Below, one piece after another: positions 15,591-20,863 of a DNA stretch of 20,863 nucleotides. The translations under genes were made by a program, and so were the position numbers. The stretch is from DASZFV01 sp036494575 (GTDB lineage Bacteria > Myxococcota_A > Polyangia > Fen-1088). The notes beneath the pieces were generated by a model. That model did no database searches. It was given only the letters and a program-made list of their open reading frames with translations, and was not told where the DNA came from. Where the stretch lies: positions 1-20,863 of the forward strand of contig DASXOE010000113.1 in assembly GCA_036494575.1 (NCBI GenBank). The letters are read 5' to 3'. Within the stretch, counting starts at the first letter, position 1; each line of letters opens with the position of its first letter.

Positions 15591-16327
15591 CTTCCCGGCT
15601 TCGGCAGAAAGACCGTCACGCTTTCGCGATAAGTCTCGGGCCGGAACGCCTTTCCGCTCGTGCTGCAGAAGTCGAACTGTCCGTTCGGGCCTTCAAAAGC
15701 ACACGCGCTCGCACATGAGCCCACCACGTCCATGGGGCAGTCGTCGAGGGAATCGCCGCACACGCGCTCGTCGCCCGTCTGACCGGGAGACAAGCAGGCG
15801 AAGAGCGGCTGGCCCTTCGCGAAGACGTTGCCGTAGTAAGTCGCCTCGCGCACCGGGTACGCGTCGGCTTCGTCGCGTGACGTGCGCAGGGCGCCGTTCA
15901 TGCCGCGCAGCGAGATCATGCGCTCGATGCCCAGATGGTCGACGCGGGCGAGCACGCAGCCGGTCACCCAGCGCTGACACGACTCGTCGCACGAGCCGCC
16001 GCGCTCGCCCCATTGTGGCTCCATGCCGAGCAAGCCGGGATAGGTGTACGACTGGTCGTCGACTTTGATCGTGACGCTCTTGTCGGCGGGCAGCGCGCAG
16101 GAGACGACGTACTTCAGGAACTGCCGCGCGAGCGGATCACGGAGCGCGTTCGCGGCCAAGGCATTCGCGGCCAAGGCGTTCGCGGCCAGCGCGTTCGCCG
16201 CCAGCGCGTTCGCCGCTAGCGCGTAGGAGCTCGTCTCCCCGATGTCTGGCTGCTGACCGCCGCACGCGGCCAACGAGAGACCCAGCAGCCCAACGCCCAA
16301 GAACCGGAAATCCCCTTTTCGCGCCAT
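15587..16327 (-). CDS. Lipoprotein with five ALAAN repeats and a Cys-rich C-terminal domain
   Basis: The 246-residue protein has a signal peptide with the canonical lipobox LAAC (Cys22). A short spacer is followed by five exact ALAAN pentapeptides (36-60), then a domain starting LARQFLKYVVSCALP with ten cysteines (an even number, fitting disulphides in the periplasm or at the surface). I recall similar proteins with N-A-L-x-A-type repeats before a KYVVSCALP motif in Polyangia, with no known function. ATG 16327 lacks a clear ribosome site. Its last codons overlap the kinase start (GTGA), so the two genes form one translational unit. An extracytoplasmic role linked to kinase signalling is an inference from this coupling. 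Confidence 0.83.
   Translation of the reverse strand: MARKGDFRFLGVGLLGLSLAACGGQQPDIGETSSYALAANALAANALAANALAANALAANALRDPLARQFLKYVVSCALPADKSVTIKVDDQSYTYPGLLGMEPQWGERGGSCDESCQRWVTGCVLARVDHLGIERMISLRGMNGALRTSRDEADAYPVREATYYGNVFAKGQPLFACLSPGQTGDERVCGDSLDDCPMDVVGSCASACAFEGPNGQFDFCSTSGKAFRPETYRESVTVFLPKPGR
16146..16220. repeat. 15-bp tandem repeat, five copies (encodes ALAAN)
   Basis: Five head-to-tail units like GCGTTCGCGGCCAAG lie inside the lipoprotein gene. Units differ at only a few, mostly synonymous, positions: the first three share CGCGGCC and the last two share CGCCGC. Being a multiple of three, copy-number change would keep the frame. It fits recent slippage expansion of a linker. There are no spacers, so it is not a CRISPR array. 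Confidence 0.9.
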
Positions 16328-16405
16328 GATCGGAGAATCGGGCCATCACACCCTTTCCTTGAGGCTACTTACGATAAAAGTTAGACATATTTTATGTATC
16401 TGTAA
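16328..16405. other. AT-rich intergenic patch between leuA and the ALAAN lipoprotein gene
   Basis: About 16360-16440 is strikingly AT-rich against about 70% G+C around it. The patch covers the last ten or so codons of leuA and most of this gap. It contains the small inverted repeat ACATA-TTT-TATGT (16385-16397) and, on the minus strand, TAAAAT, a -10-like box. It probably holds the promoter of the lipoprotein-kinase operon. It may instead mark a deletion or insertion point that shortened leuA. Confidence 0.45.
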
Positions 16406-17590
16406 TTACGCTATCTTTCTTGATATATCTTTCGTGACACGCATGGCCAGGGCGCGGATCTCTTCGTCCAGGATGCCCTTCTGCCGATCGGCGAGGGCCG
16501 AGAACTGGCGGTAGACCTCGTCGAGCTGGGCGCGATCGAGCGCCACGCCGAGCTCCTCGCAGCGGGCCTTGAGCGCGTGGCGGCCGCTGTGCTTGCCGAG
16601 GACGAGCCGGCTCTCGGGCACGCCGACCGTCTTCGGATCGATGATCTCGTAGGTCGTGCGCTCCTTGAGGTAGCCGTCCTGGTGGATGCCAGCCTCGTGC
16701 GCGAAGGCGTTGCGGCCGACGATGGCCTTGTTCGGCTGCACGCCGACGCCGATGATCTCCGTGAGGAGCTGGCTCGCCGGAAAGAGTTGCGTCGTCTCGA
16801 TGCCGACCTCGTAGGGCATGCGATCGCGCCGCGTGCGCAGCGCCATGACGACCTCCTCGAGCGAGCAGTTGCCCGCGCGCTCGCCGATGCCGTTCACCGT
16901 GCACTCGATCTGGCGCGCGCCGTTCTGGACGGCGGCCAGCGAGTTCGCGACGGCCAGGCCGAGATCGTCGTGGCAATGGACGCTCACGACGCCTGAGGAC
17001 CCGAGGGCGCGCGCCACGCGGCCGATGAGGGCGCCGTACTCGTCGGGCAGCGAATAGCCGACGGTGTCGGGGATGTTGACCGTGCTGGCGCCCGCGGCGA
17101 CGACGGCCTTGGAGACGCGCTCGAGGTAGCCGACCTCGGTGCGCGCGCCGTCCTCGGCCGAGAACTCGACGTCGTCGACGTACTTGCGCGCGAGCTCGAC
17201 GGCGCGGCAGGCCTCCTCGAGGACCTGGTCCTGCGTCTTCTTGAGCTTGTGCTTGAGATGAATCTCGCTCGTCGCCAGGAAGGTGTGGATGCGCGGCGCC
17301 CCGGACCTCGATCGCTCGAGCGCCTGCGCGGCGCGCTCGACGTCGGCCGGCATGCAGCGGGCCAGCGCCGCCACCTTGACGTTCACCTCGGCGCCCACGG
17401 TGCGCACGGCCTCGAAGTCGCCCTCGGACGCTATGGGGAAGCCCGCCTCGAGGACGTCCACGCCGAGCTCGGCGAGCTTGTGTGCCATGCGCACCTTCTC
17501 GGGCACGGTCATGCTGCAGCCGGGTGATTGTTCGCCGTCGCGGAGTGTCGTGTCGAAGATGATGACGCGGTTCGAAGGGACCTGAGGCAT
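16406..17590 (-). CDS. leuA: 2-isopropylmalate synthase, catalytic part only
   Basis: The 394-residue protein matches bacterial LeuA from its first residues: FDTTLRDGEQSPG (12-24) with the catalytic Arg17 and metal ligand Asp13, the other metal ligands His205 and His207 (VHCHDDLGLAVANSLAA) and Asn241 (NGIGERAGNCSLEE), and GIHQDG (301-306). It condenses acetyl-CoA with 2-oxoisovalerate, the first step of leucine synthesis. Normal LeuA is about 510 residues. Here similarity stops near ILDEEIRALA (373-382), exactly before the C-terminal leucine-binding regulatory domain, and the last ten residues (MRVTKDISRKIA end) come from AT-rich DNA. If expressed it may be feedback-insensitive or unstable. 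A natural short LeuA/homocitrate-synthase-like form is the alternative. The gene is divergent from a LysR-type regulator with a shared palindrome. Confidence 0.88.
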   Translation of the reverse strand: MPQVPSNRVIIFDTTLRDGEQSPGCSMTVPEKVRMAHKLAELGVDVLEAGFPIASEGDFEAVRTVGAEVNVKVAALARCMPADVERAAQALERSRSGAPRIHTFLATSEIHLKHKLKKTQDQVLEEACRAVELARKYVDDVEFSAEDGARTEVGYLERVSKAVVAAGASTVNIPDTVGYSLPDEYGALIGRVARALGSSGVVSVHCHDDLGLAVANSLAAVQNGARQIECTVNGIGERAGNCSLEEVVMALRTRRDRMPYEVGIETTQLFPASQLLTEIIGVGVQPNKAIVGRNAFAHEAGIHQDGYLKERTTYEIIDPKTVGVPESRLVLGKHSGRHALKARCEELGVALDRAQLDEVYRQFSALADRQKGILDEEIRALAMRVTKDISRKIA

Positions 17591-17630
17591 GCCGGCAATT
17601 TGATGCCGCGCTCTCGATACGGCAAATTAA

Positions 17631-17661
17631 TAATTATAGCCCAGCCGATAAGCTATAGTTA
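17631..17661. promoter_or_regulatory. Palindromic operator and divergent -10 boxes between leuA and lysR
   Basis: The arms TAATTATAGC (17631-17640) and GCTATAGTTA (17652-17661) are inverted with nine of ten positions matching, separated by 11 bases. This is the T-N11-A geometry of LysR-type binding sites. On the minus strand the left arm contains a perfect TATAAT (complement of 17633-17638), about 40 bases before leuA. On the plus strand the right arm contains TATAGT (17654-17659), about 30 bases before lysR. Neither has a good -35, as is common for LysR-controlled promoters. The regulator probably controls itself and leuA from this site. Confidence 0.7.
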
Positions 17662-17686
17662 TGACGTCCGACGCTCGGCGGCCCCC

Positions 17687-18565
17687 ATGGATCTCTACGC
17701 GCTGCAGGTTTTCCAGACCGTCGTCGCCGAACGCAGCTTCTCGCGCGCGGCCGAGAAGCTCTTCCGGACGCAGCCGGCCATCTCGCTCGCCGTGCAGCGG
17801 CTCGAGAGCGACGTCGGCGAGAAGCTCCTCGATCGCTCCCAAAAAGAGCTGCGCCTCACCGACGCGGGGCGCACGGTCCTCGACCACGCGCGCCGCTTCG
17901 AGAACGTGCGCCGCGGGCTCGAGGACGCGCTCGCCGAGCTGCGCGACAAGTCCGCCGGCCGCCTCAGCATCGGCGCCAACGAGTCGTCTATCCTCTACCT
18001 GCTGCCGCACGTCGAGCGCTTCCGGCGGCTCTTCCCCAAGATCAAGGTGCAGGCGCGGCGCAGCCAGTCGAGCAAGATCCCGGCGGAGCTCCTGCACGGC
18101 GATCTCGAGCTCGGCGTCGTCAGCTACGATCCGGCCGACGACCAGCTCGTCTCGAAGGTCATCTTCACCGACGCGCTCACGTTCGTCGTCTCGCCCGAGC
18201 ACCGGCTGGCGCGCCGCAAATCGGTCACGATCGGCGAGCTCGGTCAGGAGACGTTCATCGCGCACAACGTCGTCTCGCCCTACCGAGAGGCGGTGTTGCG
18301 CGAATTCCGGCGCCACAAGGTCCCGCTCAACATGGACGTCGAGATGCCGACGCTCGAGACCATCCGTCGCTTCGTGGAGAGCAACGAGGGCGTGGCCTTC
18401 CTGCCGCGCATGTGCGTGCAGCGCGACGTCGAGCGCGGGCTCCTGCGCGAGGTCACCGTCAAGGAGCTGCACGTCGAGCGCAAGGTGCGGCTGCTGCACG
18501 CCAAGACGCGCACGCTCTCGCACGCCGCGCGCGCCTTCCTGGACGTCGTGCAGGGACACGCGTAG
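17687..18565 (+). CDS. LysR-family transcriptional regulator, divergent from leuA
   Basis: From ATG 17687 the product is 292 residues, the usual LysR length. The N-terminal winged helix-turn-helix (about 1-60) contains SFSRAAEKLFRTQPAISLAV with the conserved A-A-x-x-L and Q-P-A-I-S pattern, followed by a linker helix (about 60-87). The effector domain (about 88-292) has the periplasmic-binding-protein fold, with GRLSIGANESS at its beginning. Longer in-frame extension upstream would overlap the leuA promoter, so it is rejected. Location and the palindrome at 17631-17661 suggest it controls leuA and itself; its effector may be a leucine pathway intermediate, but that is an inference. The next small gene starts nine bases after its stop and is likely cotranscribed. 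Confidence 0.92.
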   Translation: MDLYALQVFQTVVAERSFSRAAEKLFRTQPAISLAVQRLESDVGEKLLDRSQKELRLTDAGRTVLDHARRFENVRRGLEDALAELRDKSAGRLSIGANESSILYLLPHVERFRRLFPKIKVQARRSQSSKIPAELLHGDLELGVVSYDPADDQLVSKVIFTDALTFVVSPEHRLARRKSVTIGELGQETFIAHNVVSPYREAVLREFRRHKVPLNMDVEMPTLETIRRFVESNEGVAFLPRMCVQRDVERGLLREVTVKELHVERKVRLLHAKTRTLSHAARAFLDVVQGHA

Positions 18566-18574
18566 CTTCCGGGC

Positions 18575-18805
18575 ATGGCGAAATCACCCTGCCCCATCTC
18601 GAAGACCCAGTTCCTCGACAAGGCCGAGCCGGTCAAGATCACGATCGGGACCTCGGAGCTCGTGGCCGACAAGCGCGAGTTCTCGACGGGCTCGTTCGGC
18701 TGGTACTACAACGGCAAGACGACCATCACCGTCGACGGCAAGCTGCTCTCGGTCCAGGTCGGCCTGAACCTCACCGTCGTCGGCAGCAAGGAAGCGGACC
18801 GGTAA
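18575..18805 (+). CDS. Small conserved-looking protein of unknown function
   Basis: The 76-residue product has no signal peptide or membrane segment. It opens with MAKSPCPISKTQFLDKAEPV and continues with short alternating blocks (VKITIGTSEL, FGWYYNGKTTITVDGKLL, VQVGLNLTVVG) that suggest a small all-beta fold. I have a vague memory of similar small proteins in Myxococcota and other Proteobacteria-like genomes but cannot name a family. The lack of strong Ala/Arg bias and the gene-like third-position pattern favour a real gene. It starts nine bases after the LysR stop codon, so probably shares its transcript. Cys6 is the only cysteine. Confidence 0.7.
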   Translation: MAKSPCPISKTQFLDKAEPVKITIGTSELVADKREFSTGSFGWYYNGKTTITVDGKLLSVQVGLNLTVVGSKEADR

Positions 18806-18982
18806 CTGCGGTGTCGTAACCGCGCCGTGGTGTGCGGTGGCGATGTAATGACGGGTGGTCGCGCGCGCTCGCACGACCTCGCGGTCGCACAGTTCATTCC
18901 ATGGGCGTCAAAATCGTTCGGCAGCATGCGCCTTTCGCGTGCAAGGTCGATCCCGAGGCGTTAAATTGTATGGGCGTCTCTC

Positions 18983-20011
18983 GTGACTGGAAGACATTCG
19001 ACAGTCGGTGACGGGTCAGCGCGCGGTTCGGCCGCACGCCTCGCGGCCCGCATAGCGGCGCGCAAGGCGGACGCGAGCTGGCGGCCGTCGCATGGCGCGC
19101 GCCGCTACGGCATTCATCTGCGGCGCTTCGCGGGACCAGCCGCCTACGCCGAGACGCTCGGTCACCTGCGGATCGCCCACCTCACCGACCAGCACATGGG
19201 CCGCATCACGCCGGTCGGCGTGCAGCGCGCCGCCGTCGAGATGACGAACGCCGAGAAGCCCGATCTCGTCGTGCTCACGGGCGACTTCGTCTGTCACAGC
19301 CAGCTCTATCTCGATCAGGTCACCGACGTGGTGCGCGCCTTCGAGGTGCCCGTGATCGCCGTGCTCGGAAATCACGACCACTGGTCGGGCGCCGACGAGG
19401 TACAGCACGCGCTAGGGCGCGGCGGCGTCGAGGTGCTGCGCAACCGCCACACGATCATCACGCTGCGCGGCGAGCGCCTCCAGGTCGTCGGCCTCGACGA
19501 CGCGTACACGGGCCACGCGCGCCGCGACGAGGCGATCAAGGGTCTGCGCAAGGATCTGCCGACGCTGGGCCTCTCGCACATCGCCGAGGAGGCGGACGGC
19601 TTGTGGCGTGCGGGCGTGCCGCTCGTTCTGTCGGGGCACACGCACGGGGGGCAGGTCACCGTGGCGCGCCTGCACGAGCTCGCGGTCGGCATGATCGCGG
19701 GGCACAAGTACGTCCACGGGCTCTACGGCTCGCGCGCGCCGCGCCGCCACGGGCACGAGCCGCACGGCGCGGTCTACGTGGGCGCCGGGATCGGCGCCGC
19801 TGTCATCCCCCTGCGCCTCGGTGATCGCGGGCGTCGTGAGGTCACGATGTTCGAGCTCGGCTGCGAGCCCGGCGACTTCGCCGAGCACCACGCCGCCCAG
19901 GAGCCGCTGCGCGGCCGCAAGCCGACGCCGGAGCAGGTCCAGCGACGCGCCGCGGCCGTCGTGCGCAAGCGCCTCGACCGCGAGCGCCGCTCGCGCTTCG
20001 GCTCGGACTAG
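18983..20011 (+). CDS. Calcineurin-like metallophosphoesterase (YkuE-like)
   Basis: The 342-residue protein carries the metallophosphoesterase motifs in order: DQH (Asp69, His71), GDF (Gly100-Asp101), GNHDHW (129-134), a conserved His199 (LSH) and GHTHGGQ (218-224). They build a two-metal phosphodiesterase site. GHTHGGQ is typical of the YkuE/LpxH-like branch acting on lipids or cell-wall phosphates, but the substrate is not predictable. The N-terminal 50 residues are Arg/Ala-rich, without an obvious membrane anchor. The start is probably GTG 18983 since no in-frame ATG lies near; the ribosome site is weak, so the start is uncertain. The C-terminal tail (about 310-342) is highly charged. The gene is followed by an intrinsic terminator. 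Confidence 0.9.
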   Translation: MTGRHSTVGDGSARGSAARLAARIAARKADASWRPSHGARRYGIHLRRFAGPAAYAETLGHLRIAHLTDQHMGRITPVGVQRAAVEMTNAEKPDLVVLTGDFVCHSQLYLDQVTDVVRAFEVPVIAVLGNHDHWSGADEVQHALGRGGVEVLRNRHTIITLRGERLQVVGLDDAYTGHARRDEAIKGLRKDLPTLGLSHIAEEADGLWRAGVPLVLSGHTHGGQVTVARLHELAVGMIAGHKYVHGLYGSRAPRRHGHEPHGAVYVGAGIGAAVIPLRLGDRGRREVTMFELGCEPGDFAEHHAAQEPLRGRKPTPEQVQRRAAAVVRKRLDRERRSRFGSD

Positions 20012-20084
20012 GATCCTCGCACCGCGCGGCGGTGTGCGTTGCGCCATCCGGCGCCATGGCTCGCCAGATTCGTCCTCTAGAGAG

Positions 20085-20118
20085 GCGCCCTCCGGGTCAC
20101 AGGGCGGGCGCTTTTTTT
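20085..20118 (+). terminator. Intrinsic terminator after the metallophosphoesterase gene
   Basis: GCGCCC (20085-20090) pairs with GGGCGC (20106-20111); a nested alternative stem pairs GCCCT with AGGGC. Seven T residues follow (20112-20118). It is 74 bases after the stop codon and the only clear hairpin-plus-T-tract in the window. Confidence 0.75.
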
Positions 20119-20218
20119 ACGCAACGAATTAACCTTTTTTTCCGTTTCGGGCTATGGTCCCGCCAGATATCCCCGGGGCCTATGTATACGCCCCACCTAC
20201 ACGACAAGGAGCATTGAG
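20119..20218 (+). promoter_or_regulatory. AT-rich leader upstream of the right-edge lipoprotein
   Basis: After the terminator, an AT-rich stretch (about 20119-20150, with a second T tract) and GGCTATGGT (about 20149-20157, a weak -10-like match) precede the ribosome site. It is likely the promoter region, but no -35/-10 pair is clear enough to place a start. Confidence 0.3.
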
Positions 20219-20863
20219 ATGTTGAACAAGCTTTTGATCCCCTCTCTCATCTTCGCGGCTTCGGTCGCTATCGGCTGCAGCAGCAGTAGCTCCACGCCCA
20301 AGGACGCTGGCGGCGCTGGCTCGGGCGGCGGTACGGCTGGCTCGGGCGGCGGCACGGCGGGCTCGGCCGGCGGTACGGCTGGCTCAGCCGGCGGTACGGC
20401 GGGCTCGGCTGGCGGTACGGCGGGCTCGGCTGGCAGCACGGCCGGCTCCGATGGCGGCACAGCGGGCGCGGATGGCGGCTCGGCGGGCGCGGACGGCGGC
20501 GGCACGGACGCGACTGGTGCGGCCGGCTCGGGCTCGGACGGCGGCGGCGCCGACAGCGCGGCGAACATCGCGGCTTTGAAGTTGGAGTGTCCCGCCAAGA
20601 TCACCGCAATGAACGCGGCCACGCCGTTCTCGGCAGCCGACTTCTGCGCGCTTTATGCGAACGTTTGCGGCTCCCAGAATTTCTCGGGCGGGCTCACTGC
20701 TGCCGACTGCGAAACCATGTATACGTCCTGGGCCTCGATGAAGGTTTCGGGAATGGCCACCGTGGGCGTCCAGAACTGCACGAGCTACCACCTGTGCAAC
20801 GCGAACTTGAGCATGCCGGAGTTGCACTGCCAGCACGCTGCCGCCAAGACCCTCTGCAATCCG
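20219..20863 (+). CDS. Lipoprotein with GGTAGSA-repeat linker and Cys-rich domain (runs off right edge)
   Basis: ATG 20219 has a good AAGGAG ribosome site about eight bases upstream; 215 codons are open to the window end. A signal peptide with the lipobox AIGC (Cys20) is followed by a Ser cluster. Eight seven-residue repeats, mostly GGTAGSA, with GSTAGSD, GGTAGAD and GGSAGAD at the end, occupy residues 37-92. The folded part begins near LECPAKITAMNAATPFSAAD and has eight cysteines in the visible piece (ECP, FCAL, VCGS, DCET, NCTSYHLCN, HCQ, LCN). This linker-plus-Cys-domain layout is common among Polyangia surface lipoproteins of unknown function. An AT-rich leader (about 20119-20160) probably holds its promoter. 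The C-terminus lies outside the window. Confidence 0.87.
   Translation, partial: MLNKLLIPSLIFAASVAIGCSSSSSTPKDAGGAGSGGGTAGSGGGTAGSAGGTAGSAGGTAGSAGGTAGSAGSTAGSDGGTAGADGGSAGADGGGTDATGAAGSGSDGGGADSAANIAALKLECPAKITAMNAATPFSAADFCALYANVCGSQNFSGGLTAADCETMYTSWASMKVSGMATVGVQNCTSYHLCNANLSMPELHCQHAAAKTLCNP
20327..20494. repeat. 21-bp tandem repeat, eight copies (heptapeptide linker)
   Basis: Eight in-register 21-base units such as GGCGGTACGGCTGGCTCG plus one codon encode GGTAGS[GAD]. Units drift gradually toward the 3' end, as expected from slippage followed by point mutation. All units keep the frame. There are no spacers, so it is not a CRISPR array. Confidence 0.88.

Noticed and set aside
16146..16220. 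CRISPR-like array (and similarly 20327-20494)
   Set aside because: Repeats are head-to-tail with no spacers and encode peptide linkers inside lipoprotein genes.
17627..18559. Minus-strand open frame opposite the LysR gene
   Set aside because: The plus strand encodes a full LysR protein with its helix-turn-helix; the reverse is a shadow.
18901..19011. Plus-strand 36-codon frame MGVKIVRQHAPF... ending inside the phosphoesterase N-terminus
   Set aside because: Codons look reasonable, but it lacks a ribosome site, overlaps the next gene in another frame, and nothing similar is known to me. It may be a relic.

Overview
The window looks like a piece of a myxobacterial chromosome (Myxococcota, most likely class Polyangia). 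By eye it is about 70% G+C with strong third-position bias. It carries several secreted lipoproteins with Gly/Ala/Ser-rich linkers, a MYXO-CTERM-like anchor, a large Ser/Thr kinase joined to an AAA/TPR module, and an sdhCAB operon with a one-piece cytochrome b subunit. The taxonomic placement is inferred from gene style; no marker gene is present.

Layout. 1-334 (-): start of a DUF1587/DUF1592-type lipoprotein that runs off the left edge. 691-2502 (+): one polypeptide joining a fibronectin-III, MYXO-CTERM-like protein to an outer-membrane beta-barrel. 2551-3123 (-): remains of an HlyD/ABC-2 export operon, with the HlyD fragment directly against the 3' end of a tRNA-Thr(CGT) gene (3124-3195, -). 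3373-7317 (+): four exported proteins in a row, namely a seven-repeat FG-GAP/VCBS lipoprotein, an F5/8 type C (discoidin) lipoprotein and two small beta-barrels. 7355-10751 (-): sdhC-sdhA-sdhB (succinate dehydrogenase) with a recognisable promoter. 10931-11571 (+): a vapBC-like toxin-antitoxin pair. 11589-16327 (-): a lipoprotein with five ALAAN repeats, translationally coupled to a 1333-residue kinase/cyclase-like/AAA/TPR regulator. 16406-17590 (-): leuA without its C-terminal regulatory domain. 17687-18565 (+): a divergent LysR-type regulator, with a clear shared palindrome between it and leuA. 18575-18805 (+): a small unassigned protein. 18983-20011 (+): a metallophosphoesterase followed by an intrinsic terminator. 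20219-20863 (+): a lipoprotein with a 21-bp tandem-repeat linker, cut by the right edge.

How the genes fit together. Two themes dominate: building the cell surface (lipoproteins and barrels), and core metabolism with local control (SDH; leuA with LysR). The points most worth a second look are the MYXO-CTERM/barrel fusion, the export-operon scar at the tRNA, the domain-short leuA ending in an AT-rich patch, and the 31-bp leuA/lysR operator whose arms contain both divergent -10-like boxes. No CRISPR array, rRNA, insertion sequence or complete prophage is visible.
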